In this document: one piece after another, positions 8,062 through 16,502 of the stretch
Numbering within the stretch: the first letter of the stretch is position 1
Layout: each line of letters begins with the position of its first letter
From: Lacticaseibacillus chiayiensis
GTDB taxonomy: Bacteria > Bacillota > Bacilli > Lactobacillales > Lactobacillaceae
Assembly: GCF_004123795.1 (NCBI RefSeq)
Contig: NZ_MSSM01000021.1
Location: 62,001-126,000 of the forward strand
Direction of reading: 5' to 3'
DNA length: 64,000 nucleotides
The notes under the pieces: model-generated
The model's input: the letters and a program-made list of their open reading frames with translations, nothing else
Told to the model about the DNA's origin: nothing
Database searches by the model: none
Position numbers and translations under genes: made by a program

Positions 8062-8997
8062 TCAGTAGCCCCGGCTCAGATCGACTTGGTGACTTGCTAA
8101 TTGACCGCGTGATACCAAGGATTGGAGGTTTTCATTAAAAATTTTAAAAACTTGATCGCGCAAATGAGGAACAGTGCCGGATATGTGAGGCGTCAACAAA
8201 ACCTGATCCATGTCCCAAAGTGGTGAGGTCTGTGGCAATGGCTCGGGATCAACCACATCAAGGACAGCGGCACGCAATTGTTGAGCTTGCAGCGCTTGAA
8301 CGAGTGCCGTTGTTTCGACGGATGCACCGCGACCGATGTTAACGAAAAGTGGCTGCCGATCCAGAGCGGCAAAAAATTTGGCGTTATAAAAATATCTGGT
8401 AGCAGGCGTGAGCGGTAATGCGTTAATCACGATGTCAGCGGTGCGAATTACCCGCGTCATCTCAGCATCGGTCACCACATCATCGAAACCGGCTGCAGGC
8501 CGACCATGGGCACTGACGCCAATCGTATGCAGTCCTAAAGCGTGCAACTTGGCAGCGATCGTTGAGCCAATATGGCCGGTTCCGAAAATAACAACCGTTA
8601 GCCCATTCAGTAGCGTCATCGGCGGCCGTTCCTGACGCAGTGACCACATTTGGCGCCCTGCGCGAATCGCCGGTAGTATGCCGCGACTGATAGTGAACAA
8701 AGCGCCAAGCACATATTCAGCGATCGGTTCTGCGTGAATGCCACTGGTGTTAGCCAACAAGACGTGGTGCTTGGCAAATTCAGCGAGCGGTAAATAGTCA
8801 ACACCGGCGGACATCGCCTGGACAAACTGCAAATGGTCAAAATTGACCGTTGCAGAGACTGTATGCCAGCCGTAAATGACATCGATTTGCTGGGCGGTCG
8901 TTGCATCCAGTTGATCTTCTTCGATCACGGTATGCCCAGCGTTTTCCAATGCCTGGCGTTGCGCTGGTTCGAGACTGAAGCTATTTAGAATCTTCAT
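8062..8997 (-). CDS. D-isomer-specific 2-hydroxyacid dehydrogenase
   Basis: NAD(P)-dependent reduction of a 2-oxoacid to the D-hydroxyacid, or the reverse, in the cytoplasm. The 311 residues show a divergent N-terminal catalytic half, the Rossmann motif VVIFGTGHIGSTIA near 137-150, the substrate-binding Arg in NIGRGASV near 227, the Glu of the catalytic relay in DVVDPEPLP near 255, and the catalytic His in LTPHISG near 275. The true substrate is not predictable. Relatives include phosphoglycerate dehydrogenase-like and hydroxyisocaproate dehydrogenase-like proteins. It starts 4 bases downstream of the stop of the methyltransferase gene, so the two probably form an operon. The 130-bp gap to the next gene holds several small inverted repeats. 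Confidence 0.9.
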   Translation of the reverse strand: MKILNSFSLEPAQRQALENAGHTVIEEDQLDATTAQQIDVIYGWHTVSATVNFDHLQFVQAMSAGVDYLPLAEFAKHHVLLANTSGIHAEPIAEYVLGALFTISRGILPAIRAGRQMWSLRQERPPMTLLNGLTVVIFGTGHIGSTIAAKLHALGLHTIGVSAHGRPAAGFDDVVTDAEMTRVIRTADIVINALPLTPATRYFYNAKFFAALDRQPLFVNIGRGASVETTALVQALQAQQLRAAVLDVVDPEPLPQTSPLWDMDQVLLTPHISGTVPHLRDQVFKIFNENLQSLVSRGQLASHQVDLSRGY

Positions 8998-9000
8998 GAT

Positions 9001-10152
9001 TCATCCCTCTTTTTTGTCATGATGATGCCAATTGGGTTTACCCCAATACTGGAAAAGATCGGTTCGGATAGTGCCATTGTACAGTTTACGGCGTTTGGTC
9101 GCTTTACTGCCATAGGCTTTCTCAAAGCCCATATCACTCGTTAGAATATATTTACTCCAGGTGGTCAAAGGCGCAAATGCATGACCCATTTCCGCGTACA
9201 GCTGGCGGACAGCCGCTTGGTCACTTAGACGTTGGCCATAAGGCGGATTAGCCACAATGACACCATTTTCTTTGGTAGTCGCAAAGTCTTTAATCGCCAA
9301 TTGTTTAAACTGAATACTATGAAGTAAACCTGCTTGCTGGGCGTTTAACTTTGCCATGTCAATCATGTCACCGTTAATGTCACTTGCCTGAATATCAAGT
9401 TCTCGGTCAAAATCTGCCTGATCCATAGCCTGATCTTTGGTAGTCTGCAACACGTTTTGATCAAAAAAGCCGAAGTTTTCAAAGGCGAAGTGCCGTTGTA
9501 AGCCCGGCGCTAGATGGTGGCCAATCAAAGCCGCTTCAATCGCGATGGTTCCAGAACCGGTTGTAGGGTCGACAAACGGCATATCTGGATGCCAGTTGGT
9601 GAGCAAGACCAATGCCGCCGCAAAGTTTTCTTTCAGCGGTGCCTCCCCTTTGGCAATCCGGTAGCCGCGTTTAAATAAGCTAGGGCCAGTCGTATCCAAA
9701 GTCAGCGTTGCCACGTCTTTTAAAATCGAAACTTCAAGCGGATACTTAGCTCCGGTTTCGGGTAAACGGGTGGTGCGGTGGTAAACGCCTGACATTTTCT
9801 CGACAATTGCCTTTTTGGTAATGGCTTGTGCATCAGGCTCAGAATGCAGCTGTGAGCGAACCGCCCGGCCTTCAACCGGGAACGCCGCATCCAGTGGCAA
9901 ATACTGATCCCACGGCAACGCCTTGACGCCTTCAAACAATTCATCGAAAGTGCGCGCCTTAAACTGACCGACCACGATTTTGATTCGATCGGCACTACGC
10001 AACCAGACGTTGGTTAAGGCAATGGTTTGATCATCGCCTTGAAAATACACTTTGCCATTTTCGGTTCGGGTCTCAATGCCCAGTGCTTTTAGTTCCTTGG
10101 TCGTAACAGCTTCCAGTCCTGCTGCCATGGTTGCGACGAGTTGATATGTCAT
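9001..10152 (-). CDS. THUMP-domain class I RNA methyltransferase (RlmL/YpsC-like)
   Basis: Predicted S-adenosylmethionine-dependent 23S rRNA guanine-N2 methyltransferase of 383 residues. An N-terminal ferredoxin-like/THUMP RNA-binding region (about 1-160) is followed by the catalytic domain. Motif I is FVDPTTGSGTIAIEAAL near 195, and the catalytic motif ANPPYGQRL near 300 is the N-P-P-Y signature of N-methyltransferases acting on exocyclic amines. B. subtilis YpsC and the N-terminal half of E. coli RlmL are the closest family references. ATG at 10152 is chosen, with AAAGGA 11 bases upstream. A TTG six codons earlier is possible. In many Firmicutes ypsC lies next to gpsB and rnpB, as here. Confidence 0.92.
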   Translation of the reverse strand: MTYQLVATMAAGLEAVTTKELKALGIETRTENGKVYFQGDDQTIALTNVWLRSADRIKIVVGQFKARTFDELFEGVKALPWDQYLPLDAAFPVEGRAVRSQLHSEPDAQAITKKAIVEKMSGVYHRTTRLPETGAKYPLEVSILKDVATLTLDTTGPSLFKRGYRIAKGEAPLKENFAAALVLLTNWHPDMPFVDPTTGSGTIAIEAALIGHHLAPGLQRHFAFENFGFFDQNVLQTTKDQAMDQADFDRELDIQASDINGDMIDMAKLNAQQAGLLHSIQFKQLAIKDFATTKENGVIVANPPYGQRLSDQAAVRQLYAEMGHAFAPLTTWSKYILTSDMGFEKAYGSKATKRRKLYNGTIRTDLFQYWGKPNWHHHDKKEG

Positions 10153-10260
10153 GACGTGATTTCCTTTCAAAAATGCCAGTTTAAAGAGTGATGTTCAGGT
10201 TAAGTTTAACTTTTTTTGGTTGGGTTGGCGATGTTGGATTTGATTTGGGATTTTGGTGAA

Positions 10261-10680
10261 AGGTGGCTCATTGGAGATTGTTTTATTATAGGCAATTGTG
10301 TGGGTAACTTTCGCGTTCTATAACGCGCTCACAGTCGCAGAAATCTGCGTGTAAGGACCTCGAGCGCAATGGCCAAAGGGTGGCGGCTCATTGGAGATTG
10401 TTCTATTAAAGGCAATTGCGTGGGTGACTTTCATTTTCTATAACGCGCTTGCCAGCCCAGAAACCTGCGTGTAAGGACCTCGAGCGCAATGGCCAAGGGG
10501 TGGCGGCTCATTGGAGATTGTTCTATTAAGGGCAATTGCGTGGGTGACTTTCGCGTTCTATAACGCGCTCGCAGTCGCAGAAATCTGCGTATAAGGACTT
10601 CGAACGCAATGGCCAAAGCCCGGCCATCACGTCCGAAGCCACTTATACTCCGATTTCTAAGCGCTCCTGCTCGCGCTCAT
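10261..10680 (+). repeat. Three 120-bp tandem units fused to a palindromic repeat (family locus 2)
   Basis: Units start at 10261, 10381 and 10501, an exact 120-bp period. Each unit consists of about 60 bp beginning GGCTCATTGGAGATTG, then the left half of the palindromic family element. Only the third unit continues into the complementary right half (about 10620-10680), so only it can fold fully: GAAATC/GATTTC, GTATAAG/CTTATAC, ACTTCG/CGAAGC. The array lies between the methyltransferase gene and the RNase P RNA terminator. Open frames here are repeats, not genes. Confidence 0.92.
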
Positions 10681-10710
10681 AAAAAAACAGCCCGAGTTTC
10701 CCCGAGCTGT
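10681..10710 (-). terminator. Terminator of RNase P RNA
   Basis: On the minus strand ACAGCTCGGG and CTCGGGCTGT pair over about 10 bp around a GAAA tetraloop, followed by seven T. It lies directly downstream of rnpB. Confidence 0.88.
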
Positions 10711-11099
10711 GCCTGCATGTAGATCCCTATAAGCCATGTTTTGTTCCAGAGCCTGTTCAGGCGCAGGTTCCTTCAGTCATCATCTATCTCAGCGTTGCCG
10801 CTGTATTGCCGTCGCTTCAGTTTGCTTGGCAAAACGCCCCTACCAAAAGTTTGGGTTACTCGCTCGCGGGGTTTACCCGTTCCACCGTTCAGGTTTTCCT
10901 GAACGTTTCGTCACTGTGGCACTTTTCAGACCTACTGGCGCATAGCCGAAGCCTTAGCGCGGTTGGTCGCCGTAACCGTTTGCACGGTCCCTAAGCTTAT
11001 TGGGCTTAGCACGAACACTACAAGCATCGCAGCTTGTGCGGGCATGGACTTTCCTCAGCCTGCAGGTGCAGGCCGCGATCACTCAGGATCTACATGTGA
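10711..11099 (-). ncRNA. rnpB: RNase P RNA, bacterial type B
   Basis: Catalytic RNA that trims the 5' leader of tRNA precursors. Conserved blocks in order on the minus strand: GAGGAAAGTCC near the 5' end (CR I), AAAGTGCCACAGTGACG, GGAACGGGTAAACCCC, then GGAACAAAACATGGCTT near the 3' end (CR V). The ends close as helix P1: GGATCTACAT complement at 11086-11095 pairs with 10717-10726. These blocks and their spacing match the Bacillus-type (type B) architecture. Length is about 385 bases. It follows gpsB on the same strand, a common Firmicutes arrangement. Exact ends are estimated from P1. Confidence 0.95.
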
Positions 11100-11102
11100 T
11101 CA

Positions 11103-11501
11103 TTAATATTGGTCAACGTCGGAATGGCTGTTGTCATCGTGGGTATCAGCGCTACCGCTATCCGACAGCTTCGAACCGAAAACGTGACGTTCCAGATTAC
11201 TCAGACGTTTAAGAATATCATAATTTGTCGCAGCAGCGTTGGTTTGCGGTGTCTGCGCACTGACATTCTTGGAAACACTCAGCTGTTTGGTCAGCTCATC
11301 GACCCGACTAAACAGCTTTGCATTTTCTTCTTTCAGTCGATCAATTTCGTTAGTAAAAGCCTCATAATCACGAATGATGCCGTCTAAAAATTCATCGACT
11401 TCATCCGGATCATAACCGCGAACCTTATTTTTGAACTTCTTGTCCAAAATATCTTTAGGTCCGTACTGGATACTAAATTTTGTTTCTTTGTTACTATCCA
11501 T
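11103..11501 (-). CDS. gpsB: Cell division regulator GpsB
   Basis: DivIVA-like adaptor that sits at the septum and links division to peptidoglycan synthesis by binding penicillin-binding proteins. The 132 residues show the N-terminal membrane-associated coiled-coil domain with the typical KFKNKVRGYDPDEVDEFLD segment (about 23-41), a long coiled coil to about 75, a Gln/Asn-rich linker, and the C-terminal multimerisation helix NYDILKRLSNLERHVFG (about 92-108). ATG 11501 is chosen because GAGGTGT lies 7 bases upstream. An in-frame start 8 codons earlier lacks this. Its probable partner PBP1A is encoded divergently just beyond ypsA. Confidence 0.95.
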   Translation of the reverse strand: MDSNKETKFSIQYGPKDILDKKFKNKVRGYDPDEVDEFLDGIIRDYEAFTNEIDRLKEENAKLFSRVDELTKQLSVSKNVSAQTPQTNAAATNYDILKRLSNLERHVFGSKLSDSGSADTHDDNSHSDVDQY

Positions 11502-11556
11502 TCCGACACACCTCATTGTTTTCATGGAACCAGACTAACAATTAGCTTACCATATC

Positions 11557-12132
11557 TCAATCGTTTTGAAAATGCTCATTTTCCGCTTCTGCCATTTCCT
11601 GTGCGGTTTCTTCCAAATCATCCATCGTAATCAACGTGACTGGATAATCACGCCGATTCGCCATATCCTCAGCAGCTCGGTAATCCCATTGCGGCTTACC
11701 GGGAAACTCTGGATCGTAAACAATCACTGCAGCATCTGTGTGCGCTGTCATGAACCGTGTGTAACCTTGTAACTGTGCGGGGCGTTGATAAGGCACCTGC
11801 GAAACCGCATCGGAAAAATCAACTTGCTGACGTAATGCTGCCAGTTGGCCTTGATTGTCTTCATTCCACTTTGAACCGAAGTCCGTAAACGGCAACATCA
11901 TCGCAATTTTAAAGTCAGGATATAATGGCTTCAGCGTTAAAGCGACCTCGATTGACCATTGCTCAACACCTAATTGACCGCCCGTAATCAACCAGTTCAA
12001 ACCTTCGTCCAGATACTGAATCAAGGTGTTTTTTAATGAAGTTTTAAGGACTTTTAGCTTTGGGTCCTCATTGCCAAAGACGTTAAGCTCATAGGCACGG
12101 TATCCGGTCATCCATAATCGTTTTCCAGCCAT
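11557..12132 (-). CDS. ypsA: YpsA/SLOG-family protein (DUF1273)
   Basis: 191-residue cytoplasmic protein of the SLOG (SMF/DprA-LOG) nucleotide-binding superfamily. The N-terminal MTGYRAYEL and the Gly-rich WLITGGQLGVEQW near 47-59 form the nucleotide-binding Rossmann-like pocket. A C-terminal region with VIVYDPEFPGKPQWDY is typical of YpsA. Work on B. subtilis and S. aureus links YpsA to cell division, which fits its place between gpsB and the recU-pbp1A pair. The biochemical role is not settled. ATG has GGAGG upstream (TTGGAGGAAAATC). It is divergent from recU. Confidence 0.93.
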   Translation of the reverse strand: MAGKRLWMTGYRAYELNVFGNEDPKLKVLKTSLKNTLIQYLDEGLNWLITGGQLGVEQWSIEVALTLKPLYPDFKIAMMLPFTDFGSKWNEDNQGQLAALRQQVDFSDAVSQVPYQRPAQLQGYTRFMTAHTDAAVIVYDPEFPGKPQWDYRAAEDMANRRDYPVTLITMDDLEETAQEMAEAENEHFQND

Positions 12133-12169
12133 GATTTTCCTCCAATCATTAGGTCAATGCGGTTGATAT

Positions 12170-12178
12170 TGGTATAAT
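12170..12178 (+). promoter_or_regulatory. Extended -10 promoter of recU-pbp1A
   Basis: TGGTATAAT (extended -10 TGN plus perfect TATAAT) lies 20 bases upstream of the recU start. No good -35 is visible at the right distance, which is typical of extended -10 promoters. Confidence 0.65.
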
Positions 12179-12198
12179 AGCGCCAGGAGTGTGATCGT

Positions 12199-12825
12199 AT
12201 GACCATTCGTTATCCCAATGGTAATCCATACAAAGACGGGACGCAATTATCGCCGGATCCCGTGGCGCGTCCGACCATTTACGGCGGGCGTGGGATGACA
12301 TTAGAAGAAGAACTTAATCTCAGCAATCAGTATTACCGCAGTATTGACAAGGCTGTTGTTTATAAAAAGCCAACGCCTGTGCAAATTGTGAAAGTCGACT
12401 ATCCCAAACGTAGCCAAGCGGTGATCCGCGAAGCTTACTTCAAGACTCCTTCAACAACAGACTATAATGGCGTCTACCGCGGATATTACCTTGACTTTGA
12501 AGCTAAGGAAACCAAAAATAAGACAAGTTTCCCGCTTAAAAATTTTCACCAACATCAGATTGACCATTTTCGCCGCTGTTTGAAGCAAAATGGTATCTGT
12601 TTTGTCGTCATTCGGTTTGCCACGATTAAGCGGCTGTTTGTTTTTCCGGCAAGTCGCTTAATCGCGTGCTGGGATGATCAAACCAATGGTGGCCGTAAAT
12701 CAATTTCTTTAACAAAAATCATTCAACACGGATTTGAACTTCATCCGCAGTTGCAGCCAGTGGTGCCGTTTCTTGACGGCGTTGACTGGCTGATTGAAAC
12801 GAAAGTAGGTAATTTGCGTGGCTGA
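12199..12825 (+). CDS. recU: Holliday junction resolvase RecU
   Basis: Magnesium-dependent structure-specific endonuclease that cuts four-way DNA junctions in homologous recombination and chromosome segregation. 208 residues, the usual size. The RecU signature starts with GGRGMTLEEELNLSN (near 29-43). The PD-(D/E)xK-type core includes VYRGYYLDFEAKETKNK near 93-110 with the acidic D/E-x-K residues, followed by FHQHQIDH. The start follows CAGGAGTGTGATCGT, with AGGAG well placed. The stop overlaps the start of pbp1A by 8 bases. recU-pbp1A coupling is a conserved Firmicutes arrangement. Confidence 0.96.
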   Translation: MTIRYPNGNPYKDGTQLSPDPVARPTIYGGRGMTLEEELNLSNQYYRSIDKAVVYKKPTPVQIVKVDYPKRSQAVIREAYFKTPSTTDYNGVYRGYYLDFEAKETKNKTSFPLKNFHQHQIDHFRRCLKQNGICFVVIRFATIKRLFVFPASRLIACWDDQTNGGRKSISLTKIIQHGFELHPQLQPVVPFLDGVDWLIETKVGNLRG

Positions 12826-15139
12826 TAATCAGAACATGTCGCGAATGGCGCGACGCCGCGAAGATAAACTCACTAACGGACCCAAGCCGCCCGAAAAATT
12901 GTGGCGGCGTATTCTCAAATGGACCTTGCTCGGATTGCTCGCCCTTTTCATTGGAGGGGTTGGCTTGTTTTCTTGGTATGCCAAAGATGCGCCTGAGGTG
13001 ACACAGGCTAAGCTGGAGTCAGGTGGCTCCAGCACCATTTATGATCGCAGCGGAAACGAAATCACGACGTTGGGGCTTGAAAATCGCGACTATGTCAAAG
13101 CCTCAGAGATTCCACAAGAACTAAAAGATGCTGTTGTGTCGATTGAAGATCGCCGATTTTATGATGAAAAGTTGGGCATTGATCCGATTCGAATCATTGG
13201 CGCTGCTTTTAACAACCTGACAGGTACCAGTGACGGTCTTCAAGGTGGATCAACCTTGACGCAACAACTGATCAAACTCTCGGTTTTCAGTACCAAGTCT
13301 TCTGACCAGACCTTACGCCGCAAAGCCCAAGAAGCTTGGTTGGCGATGCAGGTCCAACAAAAATATAGTAAAGATCAGATTCTGGAGTATTACATCAACA
13401 AGGTCTACATGAATTATGGTCAGTACGGGATGAGCACAGGTGCTAAGTTTTATTTTAATAAATCGCTTAAAGACCTGACGTTAGCGCAGACGGCCTTTAT
13501 TGCCGGCCTCCCGCAAAGTCCTGTTGGTTACGATCCATACAAGTATCCCCAGAAAGCGACTCAGCGCCGTAATGCCGTCATTGACGCTATGCTGCGAGAC
13601 AAGAAGATCACAGCAGCAGACGCTGAAAAGGCTAAGGCCACGCCGATCACTGATGGCTTGCAACCGAAACATCAGCAGACCAATACGACGACTAATGATA
13701 AGATTATCGATTCGTACCTCACCCAGGTTATTTCCGAAGTGAAGAAGAAGACTGGCCTGAATCCGTATACCGATAATCTGGATATTTACACCAATATCGA
13801 CATGAGTGCCCAACGGCGTTTGTATAACATTGTGAATACTGATGAATATGTCGATTTTCCTGACAATGCTTTCCAGACTGGTGTGACGATGACTGATCCA
13901 GACAATGGTGAAGTGCTGGCACAGATTGGTGGTCGCAAAACCGGCGATGTCCGACTTGCTTATAATCGAGCGGCGCAAAATACCCGTAGTAATGGGTCAA
14001 CGATGAAGCCATTAATGGATTATGGGCCGGCAATCGAATATTTGAATTACTCCACTTATGAACAGATGCTGGATGAGCCATATAAGTATCCGGGCACCAA
14101 TATTTCCTTATATGACTGGGACAAAAAATATCTAGGCCGTATTTCCATGCGGACGGCATTGGAACAATCGCGGAATATTCCGGCAGTCAAAACTTTAAGC
14201 GCCGTTGGTATGACCAACGCCGTGAAATTCCTGAAAGGCTTGGGTATTGATTTACCAAGCTCGGAGCAGTATCTCTCAAGTGCGATTGGCGCGTCAGTTA
14301 ACACTGTTCAAGAAGCCGGCGCTTATGGCGCATTTGCAAATGGTGGTACCTATTACAAGCCGTATTACGTCAATAAGATTGTAACCGCTGACGGCAATAC
14401 GCAGACCTTCAACAGTCAAGGAACGCGTGCTATGAAGTCCAGTACCGCGTATATGATTACCGACATGCTGAAAGGTGTGCTGACCAAGGGTACCGGGAAA
14501 GCAGCAGCTATTCCCGGACTCCACCAAGCTGGAAAAACCGGGACCACTGATTACAGCGATGCCGAACTTAAACAAAATCCGGCTTTAAATGCAACAGGTA
14601 TTGCCAAGGATGCCTGGTTCACCGGTTATACCCGTAATCGAGTCATTTCGGTTTGGACAGGTTATGATAAGCCGATATCGCACGGGATCACTTATGCTGA
14701 ACAGGAAATCTCGCAGAAAATATACAAAGCCCTGATGAGTTATACCTCACAGAATCTGGATAATCCTGATTGGACCAAACCGGATACGGTTGAATCGTTC
14801 AATATTCTTAAAGGTAGCAACCCAGGCACTGCCATCACAGGCAGTTCAGCCAACACGACCAAAGAGTTATACGTTCGCGGTCATGGACCAAGCAGTCGTA
14901 AAGCAGTCGCCGAATCCTCATCTTCTAGCGAAGGTTCGGAATCCTCTAGTTCGCATGCGAGTGTCGAAAGTTCAAGCACCGAAGTTTCCGCAAGCGCCGA
15001 ATCGAGCGTTTCAGCACCAAGTGTCACAACACCAAGTGTCACAACACCAAGTGCTTCGCAAGCTTCACAAGAAGAACCAACTTCAAGTAGTACACCTTCA
15101 TCGGCAAGTAGTGGTGGCTCCTCTGGCGGTAATCGGTAA
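12818..15139 (+). CDS. pbp1A: Penicillin-binding protein 1A
   Basis: Bifunctional class A enzyme that polymerises and cross-links peptidoglycan at the outer face of the membrane. 773 residues: cytoplasmic basic N-terminus, one membrane anchor (about 30-52), GT51 glycosyltransferase with EDRRFYDEKLGID near 108 and GGSTLTQQLIK near 142, then transpeptidase with SRSNGSTMKP-type SxxK (STMKP near 395), SxN (SRN near 450) and KTGTT near 571. A Ser/Thr/Glu/Pro-rich tail of about 90 residues contains a short DNA tandem repeat. The start is taken as GTG 12818, overlapping recU. GTG is preferred over ATG 12836, which has no ribosome binding site. Confidence 0.95.
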   Translation: MADNQNMSRMARRREDKLTNGPKPPEKLWRRILKWTLLGLLALFIGGVGLFSWYAKDAPEVTQAKLESGGSSTIYDRSGNEITTLGLENRDYVKASEIPQELKDAVVSIEDRRFYDEKLGIDPIRIIGAAFNNLTGTSDGLQGGSTLTQQLIKLSVFSTKSSDQTLRRKAQEAWLAMQVQQKYSKDQILEYYINKVYMNYGQYGMSTGAKFYFNKSLKDLTLAQTAFIAGLPQSPVGYDPYKYPQKATQRRNAVIDAMLRDKKITAADAEKAKATPITDGLQPKHQQTNTTTNDKIIDSYLTQVISEVKKKTGLNPYTDNLDIYTNIDMSAQRRLYNIVNTDEYVDFPDNAFQTGVTMTDPDNGEVLAQIGGRKTGDVRLAYNRAAQNTRSNGSTMKPLMDYGPAIEYLNYSTYEQMLDEPYKYPGTNISLYDWDKKYLGRISMRTALEQSRNIPAVKTLSAVGMTNAVKFLKGLGIDLPSSEQYLSSAIGASVNTVQEAGAYGAFANGGTYYKPYYVNKIVTADGNTQTFNSQGTRAMKSSTAYMITDMLKGVLTKGTGKAAAIPGLHQAGKTGTTDYSDAELKQNPALNATGIAKDAWFTGYTRNRVISVWTGYDKPISHGITYAEQEISQKIYKALMSYTSQNLDNPDWTKPDTVESFNILKGSNPGTAITGSSANTTKELYVRGHGPSSRKAVAESSSSSEGSESSSSHASVESSSTEVSASAESSVSAPSVTTPSVTTPSASQASQEEPTSSSTPSSASSGGSSGGNR
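15015..15053 (+). repeat. 15-bp tandem repeat in the PBP1A tail
   Basis: CACCAAGTGTCACAA occurs twice in full (15015, 15030), then as a 9-base partial copy. It encodes PSVTT units. Such in-frame repeats can change number without breaking the frame. Confidence 0.85.
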
Positions 15140-15165
15140 GGCATTTAAACTGATGCTTGAGTACT

Positions 15166-15214
15166 AAAAAAGTCGACGCACGGCCGAACATTTTGGCGGT
15201 GCATCGACTTTTTT
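15166..15214. terminator. Terminator after pbp1A (bidirectional form)
   Basis: AAAAAAGTCGA at the left pairs with TCGACTTTTTT at the right, with further imperfect pairing (GCAC.GCC/GGCGGTGC) inside. It lies 27 bases beyond the pbp1A stop. Confidence 0.85.
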
Positions 15215-15265
15215 GACTTGGAAGCATGATCAAATTTTGCGCCTGTTCAAGTTTACACTTCATGT

Positions 15266-15315
15266 AAAAAGTCCCGATGCTTGATGTGTCTGCATCAAGC
15301 ATCGGGACTTTTTTG
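15266..15315. terminator. Strong terminator of the comEB operon (bidirectional form)
   Basis: An almost perfect stem of about 18 bp, AGTCCCGATGCTTGATG with its complement, around TGTCTG, with A and T runs on both sides. It separates convergent pbp1A and comEB. Confidence 0.9.
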
Positions 15316-15320
15316 CGACA

Positions 15321-15785
15321 TTAATCTAGTGGTGCCAGGTGCAAGACGTCCAAATGATGTTGCCGCAACAACGCTTCGCCATATGAGTCATTGTGGTAGT
15401 CATGTGCATAAACAATGCGCTTGATCCCTGCTTGAATCAAAGCCTTGGTGCAGTTCAGGCATGGAAAGAAGTTCACATAAACGGTCGCGCCGTGGGTACT
15501 GACACCATTGGCCGCACATTGGATAATCGCGTTCATTTCTGCGTGAATCGTGCGAATACAATGGCCGTCGCGCATTAAGTGTCCTGCCTCATCACAGTGC
15601 GGGTCACCACTGATGGCACCGTTATAACCCGTGGCAATAATACGGTGTTCCTGTACCAAAACCGCGCCAACAGTGGCTCGCTCACAGGTCGATCGTTCCG
15701 AAACTTTTTGCGCAAGTTCGAGAAAATACTGATCCCAGCTTTCGCGATGAACCGTTCGTTTAGATGGTACAATTTTTTCTGTCAA
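15321..15785 (-). CDS. comEB: dCMP deaminase family protein (ComEB-like)
   Basis: Zinc-dependent deamination of dCMP to dUMP, feeding dTMP synthesis. 154 residues. The zinc site is HAEMNAI near 85 (His ligand and catalytic Glu), with FPCLNC near 112 (two Cys ligands). SGDPHCDEAGH and HCIRTIHAE are the deoxycytidylate deaminase-type inserts that separate it from cytidine deaminases. In competent Bacillus the orthologue lies in the comE operon. Here it is instead the last gene of asnS-dnaD-nth-comEB, overlapping nth by 4 bases, so a competence role is not indicated by context. Confidence 0.92.
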   Translation of the reverse strand: MTEKIVPSKRTVHRESWDQYFLELAQKVSERSTCERATVGAVLVQEHRIIATGYNGAISGDPHCDEAGHLMRDGHCIRTIHAEMNAIIQCAANGVSTHGATVYVNFFPCLNCTKALIQAGIKRIVYAHDYHNDSYGEALLRQHHLDVLHLAPLD

Positions 15786-16435
15786 TTCTTCGCTGCCTCC
15801 TTAAGTGGCGCGTAATGCTCCGCCAGAAATGACCACTCGGAACCTTTTGGCACTTGTGGATCACGGGCTCGCAGATGTTCACGGCCAAAACGGATTAAGC
15901 TGCGATGCAATTTAATCCACGTGGACTTTGGCATTAAGTCTTCTAAGCGTTTCTGAATCTGAACTGGCGTTGCCTTGGGTGAAACCAATCCCAAACCTTT
16001 GACAATCCGACTAACATGCGTATCAACGGCCACACCCGGGATACCGAACGCATCACTTAGCACCACGGTGGCTGTTTTCTTACCAACCCCGGGCAATTTG
16101 ACTAAATCTGCAGCATCAGCCGGAACCTGCCCGTCGTAGGAATGAACCAAAATGTGACTGAGCGCTTTTAGATGAGCCGCTTTCGTCCGATATAATCCCA
16201 ACCGGCTGATTTTTTCAGCAATCGCTTCAACCGGTGCTTCAGCCATCGCTTCCGGGTTCGGATAAGCTGCAAATAATGCCGGCGTCACGGCATTGACAGC
16301 CACATCCGTCGTTTGTGCCGACAACATTACCGCGACCAAAATTTCAAACGGATTCGCTGCGTGTAATGTCGGTTCGGGATCTGGATAAAGTGCCATGATT
16401 TGGTCAAACAATTGCCTCGCCTCTGCGTCCGTCAT
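15782..16435 (-). CDS. nth: Endonuclease III family DNA glycosylase/AP lyase without Fe-S cysteines
   Basis: Removes oxidised pyrimidines and cuts at abasic sites in base excision repair. The 217 residues contain the helix-hairpin-helix LPGVGKKTA near 113 with the catalytic Lys, and the catalytic Asp in GVAVDTHV near 137. The C-terminus, where the family normally binds a [4Fe-4S] cluster through four Cys, contains none. Indeed there is no cysteine anywhere in the protein. Length and catalytic residues are otherwise normal, so it is probably an active cluster-free form. It overlaps comEB by 4 bases and follows dnaD after 67 bases, probably within one operon. Confidence 0.93.
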   Translation of the reverse strand: MTDAEARQLFDQIMALYPDPEPTLHAANPFEILVAVMLSAQTTDVAVNAVTPALFAAYPNPEAMAEAPVEAIAEKISRLGLYRTKAAHLKALSHILVHSYDGQVPADAADLVKLPGVGKKTATVVLSDAFGIPGVAVDTHVSRIVKGLGLVSPKATPVQIQKRLEDLMPKSTWIKLHRSLIRFGREHLRARDPQVPKGSEWSFLAEHYAPLKEAAKN

Positions 16436-16502
16436 GAATGTCCTCCTAGTTAGCTCTCAGTGCTTTTATCTGCTAAAAGTATGATGTGTTTTGATAGTGA
16501 AT

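Noticed and set aside
10431-10616. Minus-strand open frame with repeated RFLRLRARYR-like motifs
   Set aside because: It is a translation of the 120-bp tandem repeat. Similar arginine-rich frames arise at other loci of the family.
10736-11212. Several plus-strand frames of 60-90 codons
   Set aside because: They lie antisense to RNase P RNA and gpsB.
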